NCBI GenBank assembly: GCA_014656015.1
Contig: BNBP01000019.1
Coordinates: 1-64,000, forward strand
Source: Streptomyces griseoaurantiacus
Lineage (GTDB): Bacteria; Actinomycetota; Actinomycetes; Streptomycetales; Streptomycetaceae
Direction of reading: 5' to 3'
Length of the DNA: 64,000 nucleotides
Position numbers and translations under genes: made by a program. Shown in pieces: positions 1 to 7,781 of the stretch (the first letter of the stretch is position 1; every line of letters begins with the position of its first letter). A model generated the notes under the pieces. That model was not told where the DNA came from and did not search any database. It worked only from the letters and a program-made list of their open reading frames with translations.

Positions 1-504
1 GCCGTGGCCGCGGTCGGCGGGGGGCGCGTGCTCGCCTCCGCGGGCGGGGGCGGCGCCGTGGCCGTCGTGGGCGGGGGCGGCCACCGGCCTCCACCCCCAC
101 CGCCGCCCTGTCCTCCCCCACCTCCGCCGCCCTGCCCGACGCCGACGCCGCCTCCCGCGCCCACCCCGCCGCCGAAACCGACGCCCCCCAGGCCGACGCC
201 TCCCGCACCGACCCCGCCCGCACCGCCGAAACCGAAGCCCACCCCGCCGCGCCCCGCGCCGGTGCGGACCCCGCCGCCTGAGGTGGAGGTCGCGGCACCC
301 CCGCCGACGCACGCGGCGAGGCCGAGGCCGAAACCCCGCGCGACCCCGCCGCCCGCACCCCCCTCGGCGAAACCCGTCAGCTACCCGGCGTACCACCCGC
401 CGGCCCAGCGGCACCGGGTGCGTTCGAGCACCTCGCCGGTGACGTTCATGCTGCTCATCACCGCCCCCGCCGTCCTCGCCGTGGCCGCGCTGCGCCCGCG
501 CTGA
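1..504 (+). CDS. Proline-rich protein with C-terminal membrane segment, 5' end outside window
   Basis: The reading frame is open from the first base, so the start probably lies upstream of the window; a GTG at position 4 is the first in-frame start seen. The visible part is a Gly/Ala stretch, then about 100 residues of Pro-rich sequence (PTPP, PAPTPP and PKPTPP units), then a hydrophobic segment of about 18 residues (VTFMLLITAPAVLAVAAL) ending in RPR. This layout fits an exported or wall-spanning linker with a C-terminal anchor. No catalytic domain is visible and I do not recognise the family. Because the sequence is so GC- and Pro-rich, the frame is supported mainly by its length and by the sensible membrane tail. 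Confidence 0.5.
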   Translation, partial: AVAAVGGGRVLASAGGGGAVAVVGGGGHRPPPPPPPCPPPPPPPCPTPTPPPAPTPPPKPTPPRPTPPAPTPPAPPKPKPTPPRPAPVRTPPPEVEVAAPPPTHAARPRPKPRATPPPAPPSAKPVSYPAYHPPAQRHRVRSSTSPVTFMLLITAPAVLAVAALRPR

Positions 505-541
505 CGACGGCCGTCCACCTCTGACCCCGCCCACTGTCGAT

Positions 542-591
542 GAATCGGCTCGTCGACCGATCGCTCGAGCGACGAGCCGATGAGCCGATTC
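542..591 (+). promoter_or_regulatory. Competing inverted repeats upstream of the DUF4239 gene
   Basis: The arm at 544-555 pairs perfectly over 12 bases with 570-581. The overlapping arm at 542-551 pairs perfectly over 10 bases with 582-591. The two hairpins share the left arm, so only one can form at a time. They lie 37 bases before the predicted TTG start at 629. They may be a terminator for the upstream gene or a leader switch; the sequence alone cannot decide. Confidence 0.5.
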
Positions 592-628
592 GTCCATGGG
601 CCGATCAGCCGCTCCCTGGAGGCAACCC

Positions 629-1387
629 TTGTCGGAATGGCTTGTTCTCGTCCTCGCGATGCTGGCCGCCTGTGTCGTGGTGGTCATCGTGACCTTCCTG
701 CGACACCGCACGGCCTCGGAGGACGACGATCCCTCGGAGACCCCCGACGTGATCGAGTACATGACGATGATGATCGGGGTGGTCTACGCCATCGTGCTCG
801 GCCTCGCCATCGCGGGCGTGTGGGAGGCCCGCAGCGCCGCAGAGGACCATGTGCAGGCCGAGGCCCAGGCTCTGCACGAGGTCAGTGAACGGGTGCGGAA
901 CTACCCGGTGGACGTGCGCGAGAAGGTGCGCGCGGACGTCGACGCCTACGTGCGGTACGTCGTGCACACCGAGTGGCGGAGGATGGCCGACGACGGTGAG
1001 GTGACCGCCCGGGGCGGCGCGCTGCTCGAACGCGTCCGCGAGGACGTCACGGACTACCGGCCCAAGTCGGACTACGAGGCGCAGGCCTACCAGCCGCTGG
1101 TCGACCAGGTCGCCGCCGCCGACGCCGCGCGTGCCGCCCGCGCCGGCTCGACGGGGGCGACGATGCCCGGGGTGGTGTGGTTCGGGCTGATCACGGGCGC
1201 GGTGGTGACCATCGGCATGGTGTTCGCCCTCCAGATCCGGCGCACCACGCGCGAGCTGATCCTGGCCGGGCTGTTCTCGGCGCTGATCGCCTTCCTGCTC
1301 TTCCTCATCTGGGACTTCGACGCCCCCTACAGCCGGGGCCTCGCGGCGTCCACGGATCCCTTCCTGGCGCTGTTCCCCCATCTGTGA
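629..1387 (+). CDS. DUF4239 (bestrophin-like) membrane protein
   Basis: About 252 residues, with two hydrophobic segments near the N-terminus, a soluble acidic middle (roughly residues 75-180) and two hydrophobic segments near the C-terminus. This is the usual architecture of the DUF4239 family of inner-membrane proteins, whose function is unknown. I chose the TTG at 629 because GGAGG at 618-622 sits six bases ahead of it. An ATG at 596 in the same frame adds eleven non-hydrophobic residues and has no good ribosome binding site. The two competing hairpins at 542-591 lie just upstream. Confidence 0.8.
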   Translation: MSEWLVLVLAMLAACVVVVIVTFLRHRTASEDDDPSETPDVIEYMTMMIGVVYAIVLGLAIAGVWEARSAAEDHVQAEAQALHEVSERVRNYPVDVREKVRADVDAYVRYVVHTEWRRMADDGEVTARGGALLERVREDVTDYRPKSDYEAQAYQPLVDQVAAADAARAARAGSTGATMPGVVWFGLITGAVVTIGMVFALQIRRTTRELILAGLFSALIAFLLFLIWDFDAPYSRGLAASTDPFLALFPHL

Positions 1388-1470
1388 GCGCGGGGTGCGC
1401 GGCGCCCGCGGGAGCGCGTCGCGCACCGGCGCCGACACACCTTCCCCCGCCCGAACGGCCGAAGCGCGTG

Positions 1471-1519
1471 ACCCGTTCGTCGCACCGGGATCGCGCCGCG
1501 GGGCACCCTTTCCTAGCGT
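1471..1519 (+). promoter_or_regulatory. Putative promoter with upstream box shared with the sortase gene
   Basis: ACCCGTTCGTC at 1471-1481 is followed by TAGCGT at 1514-1519, about 78 bases before the surface-protein start at 1597. The same box and the same TAGCGT, with almost the same spacing, occur at 3358-3407 ahead of the sortase gene. TAGCGT could be a -10 element and the upstream box an activator site; this is inference. Confidence 0.4.
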
Positions 1520-1596
1520 TTCGGGCGACGAGGTGCATTTCTGGCGCGAGCGGAACAGGTCCGCAGCAAGGCTCCTCGGGGACGTGGAGATTCAAC

Positions 1597-2172
1597 ATGC
1601 GCGCGATACGCGTTGCTTCGGCCGCACTTCTCGGCCTCTCGGCCCTGACCCTCGGCGCTCCTGCCGCCGTCGCCTACGGCGGTGGCGAGGGCGAGGGCGA
1701 AGGGGGCCACGGGACCGGCGAGTCGACCCACCTCAGCCTCGGCGTCATGCCTGAGGAGGTGGCCCCCGGCGGGCACGTCACGCTGACCGTGCGGGGCTGC
1801 GAGGAGACCGCCCGGGTCACCTCCGGTGTCTTCGACACGGTGACCGTCCCGAAGGGGCAGAAGTCCGCCTCGGCCACGGTCGACTGGGACGCCCGCCCCG
1901 GCGCCACCTACACGGTGAACCTCCGCTGCGGCCACGAGACGGACCAGGCCGAACTGACCGTCATCGAACGGGCGCAGGGCGGCGGCGGCCATACGAATCC
2001 GCACGAGATGCCCCCCGGCAACCCGGAACACGGGGTGCGCGCCGGCTTCGGCGGCAGCATCGGCGGCTTCGACCTGAAGGAGATCGGCCTCGGCACCGCG
2101 CTCGTCACGGGTTCCGTGGGCGTCGCCTGGTACCGGGCCCGCCGCCGCGCCGCGGCCGGCACGGCCGCCTGA
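1597..2172 (+). CDS. Secreted, membrane-anchored surface protein (sortase-locus paralogue A)
   Basis: 191 residues. An N-terminal signal peptide (MRAIRVASAALLGLSAL, cleavage near AVAYG) leads into a short Gly/Glu-rich linker. Next comes a beta-rich domain of about 80 residues containing PGGHVTLTV, GVFDTVTV and a Cys pair (RGCEET, LRCGHE). The C-terminus has a hydrophobic stretch and an arginine cluster (YRARRRAA), as in wall- or membrane-anchored proteins. No LPXTG-type motif is present. The same domain is recognisable in the convergent gene at 2354-3127, and a class F sortase follows, so the three probably form one cell-surface locus. The ATG has GGAGA at 1586-1590. Function is unknown. Confidence 0.8.
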   Translation: MRAIRVASAALLGLSALTLGAPAAVAYGGGEGEGEGGHGTGESTHLSLGVMPEEVAPGGHVTLTVRGCEETARVTSGVFDTVTVPKGQKSASATVDWDARPGATYTVNLRCGHETDQAELTVIERAQGGGGHTNPHEMPPGNPEHGVRAGFGGSIGGFDLKEIGLGTALVTGSVGVAWYRARRRAAAGTAA

Positions 2173-2191
2173 CCCGCAATCCGCACCACCC

Positions 2192-2226
2192 CTCGCCCCG
2201 GAACCCGCCACGGGTCCCGGGGCGAG
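2192..2226. terminator. Strong hairpin terminator
   Basis: A 16-base arm (2192-2207) pairs with 2211-2226 with one mismatch and a three-base loop. It follows the stop of the surface-protein gene at 2172 and lies between convergent genes. Confidence 0.75.
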
Positions 2227-2298
2227 GCGCTGTACGGATTGCGGGGCGAGGCCCCGCGGGGCGCCGGTTCCTCCCGCCGTCCCCGTCGCGCGCGGCGG

Positions 2299-2334
2299 CG
2301 CCGGTCCCCCTCCCGGGTGGGTGGGGGACCGGCG
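2299..2334. terminator. Hairpin terminator for the leftward surface-protein gene
   Basis: 2299-2310 pairs perfectly with 2323-2334 around a 12-base loop. It lies 20 bases beyond the stop of the leftward gene ending at 2354. Confidence 0.65.
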
Positions 2335-2353
2335 CGAGCGCCCGTGCTCCGGC

Positions 2354-3127
2354 TCAGCCCTTGGGCTCGGAGCGGCGGCGCATCCAGAACACCCCGCCGC
2401 CGACCAGTGCCCCGGCCACCAGCGTGCCGCCGATCGCCATGTCGGCCGGTGTGGCGCCGACGGTGCTGGCACCGCCGAGACCGCCACGGACCCCGCCGAC
2501 GACGGTGAAGGCCCGCGGCCGGACGAGGACCTGCGGATCGCGTCCGTCGCCGCAGCGGACCGTGACGTCGTAGCGTCCGGGCCGGGCGTTGACGTCGACG
2601 CCGACCGTGGCGGTCGCCGTCGGGCCGTTGCCCGTGGGGCGCAGCCGGGTGGTCGGGAAGACCGGCGCGGAGACCGTGCCGTTGTGCCGGCAGCGGCTGC
2701 CCTCGACCGTGATGGTCAGCCGGCCGCCGCGGGCGACGACGTTCGGGCGGACGACGATGTTGCGCAGGCCGTCCTCGTCCCGGCCGCCCTGCCCGTCGCC
2801 GCCGCGGCCGCCCTGTCCGCCGTCGCCACCGCGGCCGCCGCCCTGCGGGTCCTGACCGTCCTGACGGCCGTCTCCGCCCTGGCCGTTCTGGTTGCCCTGG
2901 TCGTTCTGGCCGTTCTGGTCGCCCTGGTCGTTGCGGCCGGCCGGGTCGTTCTGGTCCTCGCGGGCGTTTCCGCCGTTCGTGGTCTCGTTGTAGCTGCTGA
3001 CGCTGGTGCCGTTGACACCACCGCCCGGATCATTGCCCGGATCGTTCCAGGCCGCCGCCGTGGGCGCGGCCAGCCCCACGGCCAGGGCCGCGGCGGCACC
3101 GGCCGCCAGGGCACGAGTCGTACGCAT
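2354..3127 (-). CDS. Secreted Asn/Gln/Gly-rich surface protein (sortase-locus paralogue B)
   Basis: 257 residues. A signal peptide (MRTTRALAAGAAAALAVG) precedes a low-complexity linker of about 90 residues rich in Asn, Gln, Gly and Asp. A domain homologous to the one at 1597-2172 follows (GGRLTITVEGSRC, SAPVFPTT, PGRYDVTVRCGDG), then a C-terminal membrane segment ending in MRRRSEPKG. The conserved Cys pair is kept, and again there is no LPXTG motif. The ATG at 3127 has GGAGGTGAC immediately upstream. The frame stays open further upstream, but without a signal peptide at its start. The gene converges with paralogue A and diverges from the class F sortase. The role is probably structural at the cell surface; the exact function is unknown. 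Confidence 0.8.
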   Translation of the reverse strand: MRTTRALAAGAAAALAVGLAAPTAAAWNDPGNDPGGGVNGTSVSSYNETTNGGNAREDQNDPAGRNDQGDQNGQNDQGNQNGQGGDGRQDGQDPQGGGRGGDGGQGGRGGDGQGGRDEDGLRNIVVRPNVVARGGRLTITVEGSRCRHNGTVSAPVFPTTRLRPTGNGPTATATVGVDVNARPGRYDVTVRCGDGRDPQVLVRPRAFTVVGGVRGGLGGASTVGATPADMAIGGTLVAGALVGGGVFWMRRRSEPKG

Positions 3128-3458
3128 GTCACCTCCGCGGAAGGCGCCCCGGGACCCGTCCCCGGAAGATCGGCGAGCAAGCGCCTCCCAGACAGACCCT
3201 CGGCCGCGCGGTGGAAAGCCGCATGTCGGCGCTGGTCCGTTCCGGTGGGACGACACGCCGGGGGATCTTCGGGGCGGCGAAGTCGCCGCAGGTCACACCG
3301 TGTCGACCCGCCCCGCCGCGCGGCAACTCGGATGGCGCACGGCCGGCGCCGGGCGCCACCCGTTCGTCCGCTCCCCCGTCGCCCGCCGCCCGGGCCGCGC
3401 TTAGCGTGCTGCCATGCGCGAGTGACACGGCGACGGCCGTGCCGAGAGGGGATAGCGA
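3128..3458. promoter_or_regulatory. Divergent control region of the sortase locus
   Basis: No gene is seen here. ACCCGTTCGTC at 3358-3368 and TAGCGT at 3402-3407 repeat the arrangement upstream of the gene at 1597 and point toward the sortase. I found no copy facing the leftward gene. The sortase ATG has GAGGGG a few bases upstream. Confidence 0.45.
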
Positions 3459-4142
3459 ATGTCTGCGTCCGTGGTTCCCGCAGAGCCCGAAGCGGAGGAG
3501 AAGCCGAGGAAGCGCGCCCCCTGGGGCGTGATAGCGCTTGTCCTGCTGACCGGTCTCGCCCTCATCCGCAACGGCTCGGGCGAGTTCGACAGCGGCCCCC
3601 CGCAGCCCGAGACGGCCGCCGCCGCGCAGGGCAGCGCGAGCCCGCGTCCCAGCGCCTCCCCCACCGGCTCCGCGCCGGCCTCGCTGCCGTTCTCCGAGGC
3701 CGACCGGGTGCGCATCCCGATGATCCAGGTCGACGCCCCGGTGACGCCGGTGGGTCTGGACTCCGACGGCTGGGTGGCCGCGCCGCCGCCCGACGACCCC
3801 AACCTCGCCGGCTGGTTCACCGGATCGGTGTCGCCGGGCGAGAAGGGCACCGCAGTGGTCGTCGGCCACGTGGACAACAACCAGGGCCCGGCCGTCTTCT
3901 ACGGGCTCGGCGCGCTGAAGAAGGGCAACCACGTCGAGGTGCGGCGCAAGGACGGCAGAACGGCCGTGTTCGAGGTCTACGGCATCGAGGTCTTCGACAA
4001 GAAGAACTTCCCCGGCGACAGGGTGTACGGCTCCACGGGCGCGCCGGAGCTGCGCGTGATCACCTGCGGCGGGGGCTTCACCAAGCAGAACGGTTATTCG
4101 GGCAACGTGGTCGTCTTCGCCCGCCTGACCGGGGTCCGCTGA
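3459..4142 (+). CDS. Class F sortase
   Basis: 227 residues. A charged N-terminus and one membrane segment (about residues 20-36) are followed by a Ser/Pro/Ala linker and a sortase fold. The catalytic triad is visible: His137 in VVVGHVDN, Cys203 in ELRVITCGG and Arg222 in NVVVFARL. The short TCG-type active site and the actinobacterial context fit class F. Sortases join a substrate's sorting signal to an amine on the wall or on pili. The adjacent paralogous surface proteins are the obvious candidate partners, but neither shows a standard LPXTG signal, so that link is inferred from position. The shared upstream box supports co-regulation with the gene at 1597. Confidence 0.9.
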   Translation: MSASVVPAEPEAEEKPRKRAPWGVIALVLLTGLALIRNGSGEFDSGPPQPETAAAAQGSASPRPSASPTGSAPASLPFSEADRVRIPMIQVDAPVTPVGLDSDGWVAAPPPDDPNLAGWFTGSVSPGEKGTAVVVGHVDNNQGPAVFYGLGALKKGNHVEVRRKDGRTAVFEVYGIEVFDKKNFPGDRVYGSTGAPELRVITCGGGFTKQNGYSGNVVVFARLTGVR

Positions 4143-4167
4143 GTTCCCCGGCCGGGTGGGGCGGTCG

Positions 4168-4187
4168 TCGGCCCCCGACGGGGCCGA
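4168..4187. terminator. Bidirectional hairpin between convergent genes
   Basis: 4168-4175 pairs with 4180-4187 (8 base pairs, GC-rich, four-base loop). It lies between the sortase stop (4142) and the stop of the leftward deacetylase (4198). Confidence 0.5.
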
Positions 4188-4197
4188 GGCCCCGTTC

Positions 4198-5091
4198 CTA
4201 GGTGAACTCCCGCCGGGGCAGCGTCAGGTGGTACCCGGAGTCGAGCAGCCGGGGCAGGTACCGGCGCAGGGCCCGGACGCTCTGCGAGCGGTTGCCGCCG
4301 GCGTCGTGGGAGAGGACGACCACCCCCGCGGCGGCGCCCTCCTCGACCCGGTCGACGATGACGTCCGTCCCCGGGGTCGTCCAGTCCCGGGTGTCGACGG
4401 TCCAGGCCAGCGGTTCCATGCCCATGTCGGAGCCGAGCCGGAACGTGGCCCGGTTCCAGGCGCCGTACGGGGCGCGGAACCACAGCGGGCGCTCCCCGTA
4501 CGCGTTCCTGATCACCTTGCTCGTGCGGGTCATCTCCGAGCGGATCCCGGCGCGGCTCATCCGCGTGAGCAGCGGATGGGACCAGGTGTGGTTGCCGACG
4601 AGGTGGCCCTCGTCGGCCATTCTGGCCAGCAGGTCCTTGTACTCGACGGCCATCTCGCCGCACACGAAGAACGTCGCGCGGACGTCGTACTCCCGCAGTG
4701 TGTCCAGGATCTGCGGGGTGTAGCGGGGGTGGGGGCCGTCGTCGAAGGTCAGCACCATGGTGCGGCCGTGCCCCGCCATGTCGAGCAGCGGTTCGTGCCG
4801 GACCGGGGTGCGGGGCGGCCCCGCGGGCGGTGCGCCGTCACCGGTGAGGGGCCGCAGCCGGTAGGCGGACGGGGCGAGCGCGCGGCTTCCGGGGGCGCCG
4901 GCGGACGTGCCGGAGCCGTGGCGGCCGTCCGTGCTCGCGCCGGCGCCAGCGGTACGGGCCTCACCGTCGTCGTGGGAGTCACCGGCGTCCGTGCCGAGCA
5001 GCGCGGCCGTGCCCGCCGTTCCGGCCGCGCCCAGTGCGGCGGCGCCGGCCAGCAGGACCCGGCGCCGAGTGAGCAGCTGATCCTTTTTCAT
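4198..5091 (-). CDS. Secreted polysaccharide deacetylase (NodB/CE4 family)
   Basis: 297 residues. The N-terminus has an arginine-rich export signal (TRRRVLLAGAAALGAAG), then about 70 linker residues. The NodB domain runs from roughly residue 110 to the end. CE4 motifs are visible: FDDGPHP with Asp117 and Asp118, the metal-binding NHTWSH with His168 and His172, WFRAPYG with Arg206, WTVDTRDW, and LSHD with His262. It should remove N- or O-acetyl groups from a cell-wall or extracellular polysaccharide such as peptidoglycan or chitin oligomers; the substrate cannot be read from sequence. It converges with the sortase gene. Confidence 0.9.
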   Translation of the reverse strand: MKKDQLLTRRRVLLAGAAALGAAGTAGTAALLGTDAGDSHDDGEARTAGAGASTDGRHGSGTSAGAPGSRALAPSAYRLRPLTGDGAPPAGPPRTPVRHEPLLDMAGHGRTMVLTFDDGPHPRYTPQILDTLREYDVRATFFVCGEMAVEYKDLLARMADEGHLVGNHTWSHPLLTRMSRAGIRSEMTRTSKVIRNAYGERPLWFRAPYGAWNRATFRLGSDMGMEPLAWTVDTRDWTTPGTDVIVDRVEEGAAAGVVVLSHDAGGNRSQSVRALRRYLPRLLDSGYHLTLPRREFT

Positions 5092-5265
5092 GACTCATCA
5101 GTCGCGCAAGGGCGGGGCGACACCGCTGAGCAACACCGCCGCGGCGGCGGGAAAGCACTCGGCCGGGCGAGCGGGGTACGGACGAAGCGGACGAGACCGG
5201 CAGCCGCTGGACGGTGTCGAATCCCGCCCGGGTGCGGGACCTGCGGGTTCCGATAACCTCCAGCC

Positions 5266-5727
5266 GTGACTGATCAGCAACCCTCCAGGTTCGAACGCGG
5301 CACCGACGGCCCCAAGGTCATCATGGTCGGCGTGGACGGCTCCGAGTCCTCGCTGCGCGCCGCGGCGTACGCCGGGGGCCTGGCACGTCGCCAGCACGCC
5401 CTGCTCGCGGTGGTGTACGTGCAGCCGGTGATGGCCGCGGGCGCGTCGATGGGGGCACCGGTCGCCGAGACGACGGACGAGATCGCCGAGGGCATCGTCG
5501 CCCAGATCCGGGAGGCGGCGGAGCGGGTCAAGGACACCTTCGAGGTCCGCTGGCAGTTCCACACCTTCCGTGGCGACCCCTACGGCGGCCTCGTCAAGGC
5601 CGCCGACGAACTCAAGGCGGACGCGGTGGTGGTGGGCGCCTCGGAACAGGCCGGCCACCGGTTCGTCGGCTCGGTGGCGGTCCGGCTGGTCAAGGCGGGA
5701 AGGTGGCCGGTGACAGTGGTGCCGTAA
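5266..5727 (+). CDS. Universal stress protein (UspA family)
   Basis: 153 residues, a single Usp domain. The N-terminal strand VIMVGVDGSESSLRAA and the C-terminal VVVGASEQAGHRFVGSVA correspond to the ATP-binding region of the family, although the second differs from the strict G-x2-G-x9-G-S/T pattern. The start is GTG at 5266. It is a cytoplasmic stress or nucleotide-binding protein and its partner is unknown. A weak GC hairpin follows the stop (about 5734-5750). Confidence 0.85.
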   Translation: MTDQQPSRFERGTDGPKVIMVGVDGSESSLRAAAYAGGLARRQHALLAVVYVQPVMAAGASMGAPVAETTDEIAEGIVAQIREAAERVKDTFEVRWQFHTFRGDPYGGLVKAADELKADAVVVGASEQAGHRFVGSVAVRLVKAGRWPVTVVP

Positions 5728-5766
5728 AAGCCCCGGGTTCCCGGGCACCGGAACGGCCGGTTCCCG

Positions 5767-5790
5767 ACCGTTCGCCGAACCGTTCGCCGA
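5767..5790 (+). promoter_or_regulatory. Exact tandem 12-base repeat upstream of an ECF sigma gene
   Basis: ACCGTTCGCCGA occurs twice head to tail at 5767-5778 and 5779-5790, 74 bases before the sigma-factor start at 5864. A tandem half-site of this kind may bind a regulator or form part of an ECF-type promoter; no further support is visible. Confidence 0.35.
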
Positions 5791-5863
5791 CGACTTCGAC
5801 CGCCCACCGCACCACCCTGTTCCCGCCCTGTCCGCGGGACATCCCACACGCTGGCATACGGCC

Positions 5864-6412
5864 ATGACGGCCGTAACCACCCGCACCCACCCCACCACGA
5901 CCGCCGAGCACGAGCTGGCCGCGCTGCAGCGCGAGCACGGCCGGCCCCTCTTCGCGCTGCTGCTGCGCCTGTGCGACGGCGACCGGCAGCGGGCCGAGGA
6001 CCTGGTGCAGGAGACGCTCGTCCGCGCCTGGCAGCACCCCGAGGCGCTCCGCGCGCACGACTTCGCCTCCGTGCGCCCCTGGCTGCTCACCGTCGCCCGG
6101 CGGCTGGCCATCGACGCGCGCCGGGCGCGCCAGGCGCGTCCCGCCGAGGTCGGCGACGCCGTCCTGGAGCACGCCCCGGTGTGCGCGGACCACGCCGAGC
6201 GGTCCGCCGCCATGCTCGACGTACGCGAGGCTGTGAAGACACTCACACCCGAACACCGGGACGTCCTGGTGCAGGTGTACTTCCGTGGTGCGAGTGTGGC
6301 GGAAGCCGCCGAGGCCCTCGGCATCCCTCCCGGTACGGTGAAGTCCCGCGCGTACTACGCGCTGCGTGCCCTGCGCAGAGTGCTACCGGGATACGCGGCC
6401 GACCTGCGCTGA
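5864..6412 (+). CDS. ECF-type RNA polymerase sigma factor (SigK/SigL-like)
   Basis: 182 residues. Region 2 (about residues 25-95) contains AEDLVQETLVRAWQHP and the promoter-melting segment RPWLLTVARRLAIDARR. Region 4 (about residues 125-178) contains LTPEHRDVLVQVYFRG, a helix-turn-helix, and the PPGTVKSRAYYALRAL recognition helix. Length and motifs fit group 4 (ECF) sigma factors of the SigK/SigL type, which are usually held by a zinc-binding anti-sigma factor. No anti-sigma gene follows directly. A ZAS-type anti-sigma factor lies about 10 kb away at 16076-16726 and could be its partner, but that is a guess. Confidence 0.9.
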   Translation: MTAVTTRTHPTTTAEHELAALQREHGRPLFALLLRLCDGDRQRAEDLVQETLVRAWQHPEALRAHDFASVRPWLLTVARRLAIDARRARQARPAEVGDAVLEHAPVCADHAERSAAMLDVREAVKTLTPEHRDVLVQVYFRGASVAEAAEALGIPPGTVKSRAYYALRALRRVLPGYAADLR

Positions 6413-6611
6413 AACCGAAGAACGGGTCAAGCCTTCGCAAAGCGCCTTGCTGCGGACCATGGTTGGGCAATCAGCTGTGTCCATCCGTGTTTCCGGTCCG
6501 GAGTTCTCCGTGCCGGGCACCGGGCCCCCGCGAGTCCGGGCCGGGTGCGCGGTGCGTCCCCGGCGTCCCGGGGGCGGGCGACGCGCACGCACCGGAGGAA
6601 GGCAGGAAGGG

Positions 6612-7127
6612 ATGCTGCACAGAGGCCAAGAGAGCACGGACGGCAGCGGCGGCGGTGAACTGGCCGTCCCGATGGCGTGGATGTACGCGGAGTACATCGC
6701 CGACGAACTGCTCCGCACCGGCGACCTCATGCCGCCGACGTCCTTCGAGTTCCGGGCGGGCCGCGACGCCCTGGCGCTGACCATCTTCCTGTCCGACAGC
6801 GACCGCGAGCTCTCCGGCATCCGCGTGGTCACCCAGTTGGAGACGTGGCTGTCGCTGACGGCGTACGACCAGCCGTGGCAGGACTGGGTGAGCGAGCGGC
6901 TGGCCGATCTGTCCGCCCTGTCCGCCGAGTCCGGGCACCCGGACCCGGACCTGGAGCTGGCCGAGGCGGCCTGGCGCTGGCTGGAGGAGACCGAGCTGCT
7001 CGCGCCCGACCTGGACGCGGTGCCCGGCGGTGCGGCCGCGGCCGGTGAGGACGAGCGCCCGAAGGTCTGGACTCCCGCCTGGCAGCTGGGACTTCCGCTG
7101 GGCCACCTCGCCATTCATCTCTTCTGA
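6612..7127 (+). CDS. Conserved hypothetical protein
   Basis: 171 residues, acidic and soluble, with no signal peptide or membrane segment. The start ATG at 6612 follows a purine-rich stretch (GGAGGAAGGCAGGAAGGG). The frame is open upstream, but that part overlaps the end of the sigma gene and has no plausible start signal. The protein is Trp-rich (LTAYDQPWQDW, AAWRWLEETE, VWTPAWQLG) with an N-terminal helix (MYAEYIADELLRTGD). I do not recognise a family. It is closed by a perfect 17-bp terminator. Confidence 0.65.
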   Translation: MLHRGQESTDGSGGGELAVPMAWMYAEYIADELLRTGDLMPPTSFEFRAGRDALALTIFLSDSDRELSGIRVVTQLETWLSLTAYDQPWQDWVSERLADLSALSAESGHPDPDLELAEAAWRWLEETELLAPDLDAVPGGAAAAGEDERPKVWTPAWQLGLPLGHLAIHLF

Positions 7128-7138
7128 CGTCTTTCGTC

Positions 7139-7182
7139 CGACCGTGCCCCGGCACGCCCTGTGGGGTGCCGGGGCACGGTCG
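7139..7182. terminator. Perfect 17-bp bidirectional terminator
   Basis: 7139-7155 pairs perfectly with 7166-7182 around a ten-base loop. It lies exactly between the convergent stops at 7127 and 7200. Confidence 0.85.
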
Positions 7183-7199
7183 CGTCGGCGTGCGGCCGG

Positions 7200-7658
7200 T
7201 CAGCCCTGGCTGCAGTAGTCGACCCAGCGGTGCGAGGAGATGTTGTTGTTGACGCCGGCCCCGAACTGCTCGAGCCCGGCACCGTAGGTGAAGCGGTACT
7301 CGCCCGTGGTGGTGTTGATCCAGCGGTCGCCCTGGCTGATGCAGGCGTGGGCGCCGCCGGCGTTGGGGGCCGTGTAGAGGTCGACGGCGTCGTTGCCGCC
7401 CGCGTAGCCGTTGTTCCAGATGTCGGAGGTCAGGTTGCGGCAGGTGCCCCAGTTGTCGGAGTTGCCCAGCCACTTGCACTCCCGGCCGCCCCCGAAGGGC
7501 TGGGTGAAGACGTGCAGGTAACCGTCGGCGGCGGCGGTCCGGGGCGCCGCGGGGGCCTTCGCCCCGGAGTCCGAGGCGCTCGCACCGGAGACCGGGGCGA
7601 GCAGAACGGTGGCGGCGGCGGCCGAGGCGGCAAGGGTGAGGACACGCGTGATGGACAT
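7200..7658 (-). CDS. Secreted peptidase inhibitor family I36 / crystallin-like protein
   Basis: 152 residues. A signal peptide (MSITRVLTLAASAAAATVLL) is followed by about 100 residues with four Cys and many aromatic, Asn and Gly residues: FTQPFGGGRECKWLG, NWGTCRNL, NAGGAHACISQGDRW and WVDYCSQG at the end. The spacing resembles the small beta/gamma-crystallin-like inhibitors of family I36 that streptomycetes secrete. It may inhibit extracellular metalloproteases; that is inferred from the fold only. Confidence 0.7.
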   Translation of the reverse strand: MSITRVLTLAASAAAATVLLAPVSGASASDSGAKAPAAPRTAAADGYLHVFTQPFGGGRECKWLGNSDNWGTCRNLTSDIWNNGYAGGNDAVDLYTAPNAGGAHACISQGDRWINTTTGEYRFTYGAGLEQFGAGVNNNISSHRWVDYCSQG

Positions 7659-7692
7659 GGGATTCCCTCGTTTCGTCAGCGGTTCAGCGGTT

Positions 7693-7716
7693 CGGTGGGT
7701 CGGTGGGTCGGTGGGT
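7693..7716. repeat. Three tandem 8-base units
   Basis: CGGTGGGT is repeated exactly three times in the short gap between two leftward secreted-protein genes. Confidence 0.8.
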
Positions 7717-7781
7717 CGGATGGTGCGCCCACGGCTTCGCGGCCGTGGGGGTCGTGGTGCGCTCCGGGGAGCGGTTCGGGA

